Shown: positions 44,867 to 56,748, numbered from the stretch's first letter. The stretch: DNA of 64,000 nucleotides from Pestalotiopsis fici W106-1 (GCF_000516985.1 NW_006917092.1:4717924-4781923); one strand, 5' to 3'. Numbers and translations: made by a program. The notes: generated from the sequence alone by a model not told the origin.

Positions 44867-45727
44867 ATGGCTTCTCGTTATCTCGCAGCTGGCATGGTCA
44901 TGTTCCCGGCACTGACCCAAGCTGCTTGTACGACACGGGCAGCTTGTGCAGATGTACACCTGTTCCTGGCCCGCGGAACCACTGAGAGCTATCCCGGCCT
45001 GCTTGGCTCATTGACGACCTTGGTCACGGATGCCATCAATGGGAGTACCTACGAGAACATTCTCTACCCAGCTACCCAGGAAGGCTCAACTCCTAGCTAC
45101 CAGGAGGGTATTGCCAACGGCACCGCACAAGTCAAGGCTTACGCTGAAGCCTGTCCCGATTCCAAACTTGTGTTGCTTGGATATTCCCAGGTATGGATGA
45201 TTCGCAGATATTTCATTGGTGATCGGACTAAATAAACATATAGGGTGCCATGGTTGTTGGCGATATGCTCGCAGGCGGAGGCGATGGAGCTGGGAACACT
45301 CTTGGAAACTACACGTCGCCGACTATCGATCCCGACACTCTTGGATCGCAAAGTAAGAATATCTCTATCAAATGATATAAGAAAAATTAGAGGCCAACTC
45401 ACTTTGACTAGTTGCTGCTATCCTGCTGTATGGTGATCCCCGCCACACAGCCAACCAGACTTACAACGTCGGCGATGTCGCTGCCACTGGCGTGCGTAAT
45501 TATATATTCTCAAGAAAATATATACCGTGCTAACATCACTACAGAAATACCCAAGAACGGCTGATCAGATTGCCGCGCTGGCAAAATATTCCGACCGCCT
45601 GCATGATTATTGTGACGATCTGGACGGTGTTTGCGACGCGGCTGGATCCAACCTGACTGCTCACACGGCTTATGCGAAAATCTGGGACACGACAGCAGCG
45701 GCGTGGCTTGAAGATATTCTCGCATAA
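44867..45727 (+). CDS. Cutinase/CE5-family esterase
   Basis: Four exons: 44867-45190, 45244-45352, 45412-45491, 45545-45727, giving 231 residues, the usual cutinase size. Signal peptide MASRYLAAGMVMFPALTQA. The early block CADVHLFLARGTTE is the family's oxyanion-side strand. The nucleophile elbow LVLLGYSQG is reconstructed across intron 1. The Asp-His pair lies in DDLDGVCDAAGSNLTAHTAY, with disulfide cysteines in the expected places. Secreted; splits ester bonds of cutin or acetyl esters of xylan. In plant- or insect-associated fungi these genes help breach waxy surfaces. Which of the two CE5 activities it has cannot be told from these motifs. Confidence 0.93.
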
Positions 45728-46804
45728 TATCACTCCGAGAGATGGCATGTACAATTTAGTAACTTCAATTGCGTTAAGCTGTCCAGTTGTTCTTGAATGT
45801 TTCGTGCTTACATTCAAATGTTGGTATTCTTCAATATACGACAGTCATGTGCGACAAATACCAGAATGGACTTTGAAAACGACAAAGTCATTCCCGGAAA
45901 GGACGCAGCTCGCGAGGGCCACTATTCCAATGTGCAATTGAAAAAGAATTCGCCATATGCTTGGGTTTGTCCACATCCGACGAAGCTTTCAATTAAGCGT
46001 AAATATGTAAGCTTGAATAAGAAATCTACCTAGGAGTAGGGACATATGCAGCCCTGCGCAAGCCGACTTGGGGCAACCTTATCGCGCGGCCGCGTCCTAC
46101 AATTTTAGCGGGGTTCTAACCGGCGTGCAGGGTGTCTGTCCCGCTATTCTTAATAATTTTTGTAGGGGAATCCTCGCCTAGCAGAGTGCTGTGCCGCTCA
46201 CCTGCATACTGCGCACTTACCAGAAAAGGATGCTAAAGACTCCCGCTGCACACCGCTTTTGGGGGCCAGAGGCGAAAAGGTTTGAAACTGTTACACTAGG
46301 ACTTTAGAGAGCACCAGTGCATATCTGAGGGGAGTTTTAAAAAGACACATTCTCATTGATTGTGGCAATCTACGAGTGCGGTGCTTTGAGGGGTTCAAAG
46401 TCGGGAATTACCAATCAAATCTTGTTCTAAATGACATGACTGCTGCGCGGATGTTGGCGATGCTTTTCATCGATTCACCAAAATACCTGTACCTATGAAG
46501 GTGCATATTGGTGTTTGGGGATGAGGGAGTGCTGTAGGGCCAGGCCAATCTCTCGGGTACCTGTAGGATGCGGATCCCTGCGAATCTGCAACCCACCTGT
46601 GCCTGGAGTGAAGTGAACCCTTTATGCGAGCTCAGCTACACGCAGTCCCGGCGCGATCACAGAGTTTCTTTTCTCTCGTTTCTTCTGGATTCTCTTATTC
46701 TTAGAGAAAACATCCATTTGAATTTCTGTTGGCGATTTTCTGGCAGAAACAACAATGATCTCGCGTGGGCTCGCCACAAAAGAAGCACTACGCCGAGTCT
46801 AGGT
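45728..46804. other. Intergenic region
   Basis: About 1.1 kb between the cutinase and the DUF3433 gene. No recognisable gene. The stretch 46050-46330 has GC-rich, motif-free sequence that may be decayed coding DNA. The open frame upstream of 46805 is read as leader. Confidence 0.45.
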
Positions 46805-49800
46805 ATGGCATCAGACTTGGCACAACGCGCCTTGATGCTGCCAAAGGCGTCAATCTATGAAGATGATGCTTCGATTTCAAATCCTTCTGTCCATCAAACT
46901 GTATCCAGTTCAAAAGATGACAAGCATGGGTACCAGAGCTCATATTCTCTGATCTCGTCGGATGCTCTCTCCGATCGCGACGCGGGCGTCGATTGGCGTC
47001 CTTTCTGGCTCCGACGAAGCACACTCGCCGCATTCATTGGAGTTTTCCTCCTTCTTGCTGGGCTCATCATTTACCTGGACCACCAATCGCGAGTAGATCA
47101 AGGTCTCGTAGAATTTGCCCAACAGTGGCAGTATGTTTGGAGATTTGCCCCTACAGCAAGTAAGTCGAGAAGGTTTATCGTTCAGGAACTCAAGAGAACC
47201 TTGCTAACGAGTATCCCTCTCCACAGTCCTCACTCTTGTAGCGGCTCTCTGGTCTAGAACCGAAGTACAAGCTCGGCGATACATGCCCTGGATCATTCTC
47301 GCCAAGGGTCAGCAAGAACAGTCCGCCATACTTGCTCTTGAATATGTCTATGAGCTCTCGCCTGTCGCATTCTACAGGTCTCTTCGCAATCGGCACTTTC
47401 TCATCTCTCTTGTCTTGGGCACCACAGTTATTCTAGAAGTTGTCATAATCCTCTCCACGAGCCTATTCTATCACGGTACTGTCGACACTGTGTTGGATGT
47501 TCCCGTCAGGGCACTTGATTCATTTGCACCACCGACGAACTTAACAGCACTCGATGCGAGTCCATATTATGTTGCTAAAAGTATAAATGCTCTCGGATCT
47601 CAGCTGCCGTTTGGTCTTACCGAAGTTGGAGCATACCAAAAGTTCGAAGCTGTGAGCAACATCACGAATGACCCAGGAAAGCTGGTAGCACCATTGTCTG
47701 CGATCGTTGATGGAATATACGTCGATGTGCAATGTGTGCAGCTTGAATCTATTTCATCAAACATAACATATGATCCAGAAAGATATATATACGAGGCGAC
47801 CATCACGCCCAAGTTTCAAGGATGCGGCGCTTCATTTAATCTTTCATCCGGCTTTTCGTGGTATCTGGGTGACGTTGGCCCGCCCAATGTGACAAGTTGG
47901 TGGACTTTGGACGACCTCTACCTGAATAAGTCTTGTAGCAACCTACCACGGCCTCAACAACAGTTTGCAGTTGTCGCAGCTTTTTTTGGCCCTTCAGCGG
48001 AAAATATATCCTTGCCGGTTTTGGGTACCGCGGGTGGAGTGGTATGCTCCCCGCATGTTTGGACGTCAAAGGTAGAGGTTGTTGATAATGGAGTCAACCG
48101 CACCGTACAATCAGTCCAAGACAGCGAAGAGAATCCTATCGACATTGACGTTGACTTCCAGCGCCTGCTCTCGTATGCCATTCCAGATGATGTTGGAGGA
48201 CAGTGGGCCAATTGCTGGTTGCAATCACCGGACATCAGCTTCTACGGCTCGGATGAAGGAGGATGTGGCATCGTCCAAGCAGATTCGATCGCATTCCGCG
48301 ACGGAAATTGGGTTGATTTCTCCTCGGGATATGACTCGGGCGTCAACCTGGACAATGTCGATCATACACAAAATCTCTCGCTGTATACCTCTGCTGTGAT
48401 AGAGGAACATGTTCAAGACATGTACTCACGATTTGGGCCGTTTGTTAGTCACTATCGAATGAGGCAGTCCAATTCCGTCGAGGTCAATGGAACGCGACAG
48501 ATTCCCGTGGAGCGACTGCTAGTTGACGAGAGAATCGCCTTCATTATAGCAGGACTGTGCTTTCTTATTGCTTCTCTGACCTTGGTCACTACTCTCTTCT
48601 TCACAGTAGAGCCAGATACATTTCCCCGAGATCCAGCCACTTTGTTGGGAATCTTGGCCTTTTTGAAAGAAATCCGAGGAATATTGCCGGCGTACGATAG
48701 CCAGACTTGGGCCAGCTCTAGAGGCTCGGTATTGCCATTGAGAACCTGGGTGCGAACAGCCGTTACACTCGCATTGGTGTGCCTTATTGTCGCTGTTGGC
48801 ACGCTTTTTCATGTCTCGCAGACGCAGAATGGCATCGCAACGCTTGGCGGCAACGCGTATCTCTCAACCTTTGGATTGATGATCCCCGGCCTGCTCACGT
48901 CGTTGGTTTCACTGTACATTACTTCCTGCAACGGAATCATTCGCAACCTCTCCGTTTTCTCATTGCCGTCGTCCTTGCCTGTTCCGTCGCAGTTCTTGGA
49001 TATGTCGCTTGTGGATATGTTGGGTTTTCGAGCATTCTGGCAATCACTTCGCATGGGGCTACCGACGGTCACGATTTCTCAGACCCTGACCTTCTTCTCT
49101 GCATTCCTAACTTCACTTTCCAGTATTCTCTTCACGACACAAGCAGTACCCAAGCCATATCACATGGAACTCCAGCAGGGAACCTGGTTTGGAAATGTCA
49201 CCGATCCAACCGCGCTTGGAATGAATCCATTTAACAACTATCGGGGGCTGATAGGAAGTTTGCTTCTCAAGCAGGCAGACATTAATAGTTCATACCCGAC
49301 AAATACGTACGATACCTTGGTGTTTCCAGTGCTTGAAGGCCTAGCAGCGCCAGACGGACTGTCGAACGTCTCTGCCACGGCCGAAATTCCAGCGGTTCAA
49401 TTGGTGGCAGATTGCGTACATATGGACCGATCCGAATACACCATTGCGAAACAAAAAGTGTGTATATACGGTTGTGAGGATGACAACTACTACTATCAGC
49501 ACATGATGAGTGAGAACATCACCTGCCCCGATGGTAGCAGCGTGACCATGAAAACCGCCCTTGGCAACGCAACGAGCGGAGACTCCTCGGACAATATGGC
49601 TTATCTTGGTGCCCTCGTCGAATCTGCAGCAGATCCTATCACCTTGTGGTGTCCTGGCACGCAGAGCACGATTCATGCCCCGCGGCTACACGGATGGACT
49701 CAGCAGACCTACGCGTGGGGCAGCTTTGATGCCTCGTCTGCCGACGTCAGCTTCTTTACTGCGATGCGGTGCAACTACTCCTGGGTGGATGTTGACGTCG

Positions 49801-50654
49801 AACTGACGCTCGTGGGTGGCAATTTCACCATTGATTCGGACAATCCGCCCCGGATTATTCAAAACAGCAGCAGGCCCCATGTCCCCGTGTTCCCTATACC
49901 AGATCTGAATGGATGGACGACTCCGACATCTGTGTTTCCTGCCATTGACATCAACTCCGGACTAGGAAAACCGTTCCGTGTGCTTCTTGAGCCGTACGGC
50001 CCGGTGGCACTAGAAAGTCTCGGCAGCGAGGCGCATGTGGATGAGATTCTCGCCCAATTGACACATGATTTCACCATGGCAGCTGGACAACTTGCGAGCT
50101 CAGAGAGTAGACTACTGATCAATCAGACCTCCATCTCTGAGCCGTTCAATGCCCCGGAACTGGACACTGTGCCTGTCACCATATATGACGTCTCAAGGCG
50201 CCGGTTGGTACAAAATGCTATTCCGACGTATCTAATTCTATGCATACTTGTCCTCATTGTCCTGGTGAATATCTGGGCACTGGTGTCCAGGGGCCTACGA
50301 AAGCTGGGGTGGAGACAGAGATGGTGGATGCTCGATATGAATCTTCAAGGGCTGGCTCCCGAAGAGCCTGGAAGCATTGCAGCCCAAGCGGCATTGCTAT
50401 ATGAATCAAATATTATCGAGTTGGTACCTCCTGGCGCATGGTACATGAAGGCGCAGGAATTGGAGGCTTTGCTGATCGGCAGCGAATTCCGTCTCGGCTG
50501 GTTCCATGATCAGCAGAAAGACAAGGCAGTCTTCACAATTGGACTGCTCGGTGACGAAAACATGCCGTTTCTCGGGGCCAAGGAGGAGGTTTCGAGAATG
50601 CAAGGCCGCGAGATAGGCGACGTGAGAATGCCGCTTTCTGGAATTGTTAGGTAA
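46805..50654 (+). CDS. DUF3433-family multi-pass membrane protein
   Basis: Two exons, 46805-47159 and 47227-50654; 1260 residues. The start MASDLAQRALMLP was chosen because the upstream extension is not conserved-looking. Diagnostic boxes: WRPFWLRRSTLAAF leading into the first membrane segment, then FAPTAILTLVAALWSRTEVQARRYMPW across the intron. Further hydrophobic segments lie around FLISLVLGTTVILEVVIILS, IAFIIAGLCFLIASLTLVTT, the LALVCLIVAVGTLF region, and near the end (YLILCILVLIVLVNIWALVSRG). Two long extracytoplasmic loops rich in N-glycosylation sequons separate them, consistent with two DUF3433 halves. Family members are common and large in Pezizomycotina, with no known function. Probably plasma membrane or endomembrane. 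Confidence 0.88.
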
Positions 50655-51370
50655 AACAGAATTTGTTACTATGATAAAGAAACACCAATCAAACATGCGC
50701 ATCTGTGTAGCCAAGGTCTGAACAATCATTCGACTTGCGACGAACTGGCGGCTATGTGCTACGGTGTCCGAATCATTTCAGCACGACTCAGGTTGGGTAG
50801 GCTCACAGGTGGGCGGCTGCTCGATCAGGCGTCTGCAACCTCGGGAAACACCAAAAATCAACCTTTGCTGTAGGTGCCTTTTTAATCTTTTTCTTCCTTT
50901 TTTTTTTCTCTTCTTTCGCACCACGTTGATCGAGGTCATATTCGAATCAAAATTCCAATTGGCAGAACAAATCGTGATTTCGTTGCGGTGCGAAATCGCG
51001 GGGCGCCAATAGCTAGCTGTGCCACTAAACACGGCGCCTTATAGGGCCTCATGCCCATAACTTGATTGCTGCCAGGACCTGTCCCTGCCTGCTCGCAATT
51101 CCAACAGGCGCAAAGATTTCAACTGCATGGCACGAGATATTGCCTTTGTGTTGATAAATGGCAAGATACCGAGTTTTTGGTACTGTTTTATTCAAAGAAG
51201 TCCTTCCGAATCAAGTAGCATGGCCCAAGCGACTTTTCAACTTTTCAACACCTTGTCGTCCAGCTATTCCAAGCCATCACTCTGTTTACAAGAGAATAAC
51301 CCCCCTAGATGCGCATTCTTGTCGCGTGCAATTCGGCCATTTCGGCGACGCAGCAGCCACTCGGCCGCGC
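50655..51370. other. Intergenic, convergent 3' ends
   Basis: 716 bp between the DUF3433 stop and the stop of the minus-strand secreted protein. A T-rich run lies at about 50880-50925. No supported gene. Confidence 0.45.
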
Positions 51371-52483
51371 TTATATCTCAAGCCCCGAGTAGAGATGCAC
51401 CACATTATCATCTGGCCGAGTTCCATAGCAATAAAACAGTCCCCATTCCGTCGCACAGAAGCGGCGGTTGTTGCAGTGAAAGCCAACTGATCCGCTCTGG
51501 TCCACAACGTCACAGGTGCTGGGTTTCAGGCCGAGCCTCGCCATGTCCTCTCGACTCCAGAAAGAGATGGGCCCGGTCGTGAACTCGGGGTTGGAAGCAG
51601 CAATATCGCCCGTTGCGACATTGATCCAAGCGCCGTCGTCGTCTATCCCAAAGATCACGTCCAAGCCCGTCGTGCTGTTGCTGTCTTCGAGCACGAGAAA
51701 TGGTGTATGGTCAACCACAACCAATAAGTACTCAGAGTTGGCACTTTCCAATAGAAATTGCCGATCTTCTGGCGGTGGTGAAGGAGTCGCTGTCGGACTG
51801 ATGCCGGTGGTGACGCTGGGATCATCCGGGAAAACGTACCATGAAACCTCTGCCCAAGTATCCGATATGTCTTGTTCGGTACAAGGAGTTGTCGAACTAC
51901 TACTCGTGTCCATGCAGACTTTTGTGGCACTCCCACAAGAACATGTCAATTGCGAGGTAACTGGGTCGACGGCACATATACACGCCGGAGAGGATAGAGC
52001 ATCGTCGGGAGTTTTGGGGTTTTCGAATCTGTGGCCGACCAAATCATCGCCGTGTGCCACCCACCCGGTCGCCACGTGGATGAGGTTTCCCTTGTCATTC
52101 AAGATATATCGCTGTTGGTTTTCTATATCCGGTATATCACTAAAGAGGGTAAAACCTTCGATATCCCCGACTACTTCGCTCTGGAGGTAAGTTACAAGGA
52201 GTTCCCGCTCTTGAAGTGCATCTCGAATGGCAAAGGTTGAACCAGTTGGAGGCGCGCCTCTTGTTGGCTGTGATACAATGATTGTTTTCGTTAGAGTGAT
52301 TGAGCTTGTCGTGGTGGTTGTACCGGTCGTCAAAGCTGTCGGAGTGCTCAAGGGTGTAGTTGTGTCTTGGACTGGCAGTAGAGTTTGATATCCATGATCA
52401 TTGTGATGATGATGTACTCTATGCTGTTTAGCAATGGATCTGCCGACGGTAATAAGCAAAAATATAAATGTACGACTATTCAT
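51371..52483 (-). CDS. Secreted protein with His-rich start, Thr linker and duplicated domain
   Basis: Intronless, 370 residues. The hydrophobic start MNSRTFIFLLITVGRSIAK is a probable signal peptide. It is followed at once by a His cluster (HRVHHHHNDHGY) that could bind metal, then a Thr/Ser linker of about 35 residues. The rest appears to hold two related modules. One contains ILNDKGNLIHVATGWVA and the other IFGIDDDGAWINVATGDIA, each followed by a Cys-rich tail (TCSCGSATKVC; STCDVVDQ..GFHC..RFC). A Pro/Ser linker separates the modules. I do not recognise the family; many fungal genomes carry similar secreted proteins of unknown role. Extracellular or wall-associated by inference. Confidence 0.75.
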   Translation of the reverse strand: MNSRTFIFLLITVGRSIAKQHRVHHHHNDHGYQTLLPVQDTTTPLSTPTALTTGTTTTTSSITLTKTIIVSQPTRGAPPTGSTFAIRDALQERELLVTYLQSEVVGDIEGFTLFSDIPDIENQQRYILNDKGNLIHVATGWVAHGDDLVGHRFENPKTPDDALSSPACICAVDPVTSQLTCSCGSATKVCMDTSSSSTTPCTEQDISDTWAEVSWYVFPDDPSVTTGISPTATPSPPPEDRQFLLESANSEYLLVVVDHTPFLVLEDSNSTTGLDVIFGIDDDGAWINVATGDIAASNPEFTTGPISFWSREDMARLGLKPSTCDVVDQSGSVGFHCNNRRFCATEWGLFYCYGTRPDDNVVHLYSGLEI

Positions 52484-53648
52484 CGTTGCTCTGTGTCTCT
52501 AATCAAGAACACAATTAGATGTTTACGATGGCTCAGAATGTCAAAATTTTAGGCATGTTGAGAACTATTATACAAAGTCCGACAAATGATTGTTTCTTTT
52601 CTTTTGGTAAAACCTTTTTCAAGTTGATCGAGCTGGTCAGCGCAAGTGCAACTTGCTCTCCTGAGCTCTGCATCCGTCATTGTACTGTGGCCAGTCAACT
52701 GCTTTCAGGTGCGGTTGTCGCTGCAATACAGCGAACTAAATCAAGGCTCGGCTCAAGCGCATACCGTTTCTTGGTTTCCATCAAAGTTAAATTAAGGTTT
52801 GCAGGTTTTTGGCGGACTGGCCTGCCAGTTCTGCTGATGCAGGGGCCTTTGATTCCTCGCAGCTCACGTTCTTGGCACTTGCATCAGGACCGTGTCTGCT
52901 ACCGTCCCGCGAAATATAACGCCACCTCCACCTCCTTCATCAAATCTTTACCCGGACAACGACATGAGCGGGGTTTACTGGAAGCTGACTATCAGTCACC
53001 CGTCGTTCAGCTTCCGGCAGCGTGATCGACAGCGGCCATTAGGGGACTCTTCTAGATTCAGCCTACCATTGTCAACAAAGGCATTCTTCATATCGATCGC
53101 AACAAGCATCAACTATCATCTTAGACTATGGTTCGTTTGGTGTTGTAACGTTGAGACCATTGAGCATGCGAAAAGAGCCTATAGTGAACTCAGCTTTGAA
53201 AGAGGCCACAGAAACAAGATCAGCAATAGTGACTATCGGGAAGTGCACCGCCTCAGGCTTTCGAGAAACATGGCGTTGAGTCTCATACATGCGATGAGAA
53301 ATGCCCTTTTGAAAAATCAGCTCTTACTCTGCAGCCAACGTGTGCTTCAACGCCGGCCGGTTCTCCACCTCAGCGGACTTCGGTGAGTCTTATCTACTAG
53401 AAAATCGCGTGTCGGAAAGCCCGACTTCACCTCCGATCCACTCGGGGCGATGACAGAATTCAAAGACACACTAGCCGATAAGCCCCATATGCCTGCAGTC
53501 ATTCACCAAAAAACACTGGTAGTCAGTAACTTGACATTATTTCAATATTCTATTTTCTCACCTTTCATGTTTTGTTCTGAAATTTGTGCTCATCTTTGCC
53601 CTCATTGAATCCGAGTATTACGCTTTTTGATTATCGCTCTCTGCAAAG
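52484..53648. other. Intergenic region between divergent genes
   Basis: 1.2 kb between the secreted protein's start and the RidA start. Two overlapping open frames (52519-53025, 52892-53386) have no motif or plausible splice extension. No gene called. Confidence 0.45.
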
Positions 53649-54240
53649 ATGCGCGTCGCAGTAACATCGTCCAAGGCGCCCGCCGTTCCGGCAAAGCTCA
53701 TGAGCCAGGGCATCATTGCCAACGGCTTGGTCTTCACCTCGGGTGCCGTCGGTAGGGATCCGGTGACTGGTGATCTGGTACCGGGACCAATTGAAGCCCG
53801 CGCAGTTAGTTCCGATTCCTATCCACTTTTTCCATCGTGTCCATGTGTGCTAAATGCTTTCTATTATATAGCATTGTTGCATCCAAAACCTCGCTGCCGT
53901 TCTCGAGGCTGGCGGTTCTAGCATTGAGGAAGTCATTGAAGTCAACATTTACCTGGCCGACATGGCGGATTATGGCACAGTCAACAAAGTCTATGAGGAA
54001 TACTGGGGGAAATTGAAGCCTGCTCGGACGTGAGTCAAATGATGCTCAACTATTTGTAGCATATACTAAATTCGGCCAGTTGCGTGGCGGTGAAAACCCT
54101 CCCCGGAAACACAGACATTGAAATCAAATGCGTTGGTCTTGTAAAGTAAGTCCAAAAGCTCCTCGAGTGGCATTGTCACATGATTAATCAGTATCTTTTT
54201 CTACAGGCAAACAGGAAGCTCGACACGAGCTAAACTATGA
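53649..54240 (+). CDS. RidA (YjgF/YER057c/UK114) enamine/imine deaminase with alternative C-terminus
   Basis: Four exons: 53649-53804, 53872-54029, 54080-54145, 54207-54240, giving 137 residues. Hydrolyses reactive enamines and imines from PLP enzymes (2-aminoacrylate stress). Family landmarks: LVFTSGAVGRDPVTGDLV, QNLAAVLEAGGSSIEEVIEVNIYLADMADYGTVNKVYEEYW, and the catalytic Arg in KPARTCVAVKTLPG. The canonical fold ends at IKCVGLVK. If intron 3 (54146-54206, GTAAGT...ACAG) is retained, the frame stops at once: the TAA at 54147-54149 is part of the donor, and a normal 127-residue RidA results. If it is spliced, ten residues ending SSTRAKL are added, a peroxisomal PTS1-like tail. Both forms look functional. 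Confidence 0.85.
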
Positions 54241-54819
54241 AGAGGCAAAATGCTGAGCTATGACCAGCGAAAGGCTCCGCCATCTGCATTGTTGTGACTT
54301 CTCGTGGTCGGAGTAGAATACAATTCACATTCCCGAAATGATGCGTCAAGGCGATTAAGTAGTCCTTACGACAGATCAAGAGTTTGCGTATATCAAATAA
54401 CTCTTGAAACCGGATTCAAATGCGCGTCCGTCGCGTTTCGCTTAATCGCGAATACCGGTTCCGCGGAGCTGTCGAATACCGATAATAATGTCGTCTATAA
54501 GCTTGCGGTGACAGGAGCGTGAAAGCCGCCCACCTTGTTGGTAGTGAATCGGGGAGTTTAAGATTATCCCCGGACAAGGGAAGATCCCCTATTAGCTTGA
54601 AATTCCAATAGGCTGGTGAGGGCTGGAGAGTCCCCACTTCCGGCTGTCGTAGGGCCCGTCTGCTGATCAAGGTGGAAATGGGTTGCTAGATACTCGCCGA
54701 CGCCGACATTGTTTCTGAGATCATGGGCTCACTGCCGCCGGGTGACCGGTGTTCTCGGTGCCTCCTTTGCCGGTATAAAAGTCAACAATCTACATTGATC
54801 GGTGGTCAGAGAATAGATT
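54241..54819. other. Intergenic region
   Basis: Between RidA and the mpaB-like gene. Contains the TATA box at 54774-54780. No gene. Confidence 0.5.
54774..54780 (+). promoter_or_regulatory. TATA box of the mpaB-like gene
   Basis: TATAAAA, 46 bp upstream of the first ATG (54820) and 118 bp upstream of the second in-frame ATG (54892). The spacing favours 54892 as the main start. Confidence 0.55.
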
Positions 54820-55926
54820 ATGAACAAATCCCGATATTTCCCTTACAGCCACTTCCTTTCACTGTTCGCAAACACTACCATTATTTCCTCCATGGCTGAC
54901 ATCAAGAGATCTCGGAAATGGATTCACGACCAGATTGAATCTTTAAACCCTTATGAGGACTACGCGGAGATATTCCGGCTCTCCGTGGGGTATGGAGGAA
55001 ACGATTTCATGAACACCCTGATCTACTGCCTCACCTTTCCCAATTTCATCGTGACCGAGTGGGGCGCCCGCGTCGTTTGGCGAGAGGACGGCGGTAAAAT
55101 CTTGAACAAGGCGGGAGAAAGAGTCGAGCAGACCGAGAGCAAAAATGCTACTTGGTGGTGGTATGGCCCGCACGACACGCGAACCAAGGAGTCGGTGGAG
55201 AGCATCAACAAGCTGCACAGATACTGGGCAAAGCAGTACAAGGGCGTCTTCTCCCACAATGACGATTACATCTACACACTTGCGTTTACTGGCACCATGA
55301 TGGACCGTCTGCGAAAAAGGCTTGGCCTCTCTGGAGTTTCCGACAAGGTCAAAATCGCCTCGCATCTTGTCATGAGGGAAATGGTTCCTCTTTTCCAAGC
55401 CGAGGATGGAGTGGCACTACATTCGTTCCCGAGCGATTGGGACGGCATGGTCAGGTACTGCGAGGACTACGAGAATCAACCGCACCCCGGATCTGAGCAA
55501 GGCAATCTTTGTGCGAATGCCATGTACGACTTTTTCGCATTTCGGTTCTTTCCAAGACCCTTGAGATGGTTGGGGCGCTCCATCCCGATCGCACTCAGTT
55601 TGCCAACTACTTTGCGAGCACATCACATTGAGCCAGTTAATCCATGGCTCCGGGCCATGGTCATATGGGCCTTTGGCTTTCTGTTCTGGCTGCAGGACAA
55701 TGTATTCCCTGACCCTCAGGTTGCCGCGGTACCACAGATGGAAAATATGGGACCAGAGGACAAGGTTCAGCGAAAGCAACAGATCCAGGAAATGGATGCA
55801 GAGTATGCTCCAGACTTTGCCAAGCGCTACTCGAATGTTGCGCAATGGGGAGGCTGTCCTTATCACCAGGCTTTAAAGGTTGTTGGGCAGGAGAGAATTG
55901 TAGCTCACGAAGACAAAATGAAGTAA
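54820..55926 (+). CDS. mpaB/rubber-oxygenase-like (DUF2236-type) protein
   Basis: Intronless, 368 residues from 54820, or 344 from the second Met (MADIKRSRKW, 54892), which has the better context and spacing. Motifs fit the ER-bound oxygenase mpaB / rubber-oxygenase catalytic domain: GNDFMNTLIYCLTFPNF, TKESVESINKLHRYWAKQY, FSHNDDYIYTLAFTGTMM, and FPSDWDGMVRYCEDYE. The His residues in LHRYW and FSHND are candidates for the heme-proximal/distal set of the family. A hydrophobic stretch near residue 270 (LRAMVIWAFGFLFWL) could anchor it in the ER membrane. In mycophenolic-acid synthesis mpaB-type proteins cleave a prenyl chain oxidatively; the substrate here is unknown. Confidence 0.8.
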   Translation: MNKSRYFPYSHFLSLFANTTIISSMADIKRSRKWIHDQIESLNPYEDYAEIFRLSVGYGGNDFMNTLIYCLTFPNFIVTEWGARVVWREDGGKILNKAGERVEQTESKNATWWWYGPHDTRTKESVESINKLHRYWAKQYKGVFSHNDDYIYTLAFTGTMMDRLRKRLGLSGVSDKVKIASHLVMREMVPLFQAEDGVALHSFPSDWDGMVRYCEDYENQPHPGSEQGNLCANAMYDFFAFRFFPRPLRWLGRSIPIALSLPTTLRAHHIEPVNPWLRAMVIWAFGFLFWLQDNVFPDPQVAAVPQMENMGPEDKVQRKQQIQEMDAEYAPDFAKRYSNVAQWGGCPYHQALKVVGQERIVAHEDKMK

Positions 55927-56748
55927 AAGGTCTTGTCAAACAGCCAGACAGTAAACTCAAGAAGAATGAAGGGGTACTACATTGCTTTAACAATACTCGA
56001 GAATACTGCCAAATTTAGCCGTCTTTTATTTGAAACCTACTTCCGTAAAAGAATTTCACATTGAAGAAATCTTTGAGGCTGAATACCCAACAAGGGATAA
56101 TCTCTCCTGAGCCGATGCGGAGGAGAAGCTATGATGGAAGGACTGTCTGAAAGGTGTCTGGGTTCATCCTACCATCTACAAAAGAGAGGTGTCCGATATA
56201 TTCGAGCAAGTTATCTGTCGTGGGTACCGATTACGTCAGTGCAACACCAAGCAGTGAGGGCCTGGGGACCAATTAGAGAGGCACGTACTTCGTATGCTAA
56301 ATATCAGATTAAAAAAAACAAGAAGTGGTTGTATCACTGTCAAATGGTGAATGAAGGATCCCTGAACACTGACCAACGCCATAACGCCCGGATAGATGTC
56401 CGGAGCTTCCGGGGATCAGCCGAGGCCAGTTTAACCTCCAATAGGAAAGCACCGCGGTCTGGTCAAGCATCTGGCCGATGACCCTGGGCATGGACGGCCA
56501 ATCAGAATCGAGGTATCACAAGATTTAGAGATAAACCCCCTGGTTTGGTTGTCTGATTACCTGATCGTGTCTTCACAAGCCTACCCCGCGCATATCCAAT
56601 CCCAACCTAGGTACGAATAGATCTGTACTCTGTATTCTAGTGTATTTCGATCTCTGGTGAGTAAACACTTCCTAAGGCTTAGAGTAAAATACTCACAGAA
56701 ATCCGTCTTAGTTCTTTCTTACGTTTGATTACTTGTCTAGTCTCAACC
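55927..56748. other. Intergenic region
   Basis: About 820 bp between the mpaB-like and SnoaL-like genes. A motif-free open frame at 56131-56481 is not called. No TATA box found for the next gene. Confidence 0.45.

Noticed and set aside
46568..46804. N-terminal extension of the DUF3433 protein
   Set aside because: Not conserved-looking, rich in rare residues; MASDLAQ at 46805 is a better start.
52519..53386. Two overlapping frames upstream of RidA
   Set aside because: No recognisable motif and no plausible start or splice pattern.
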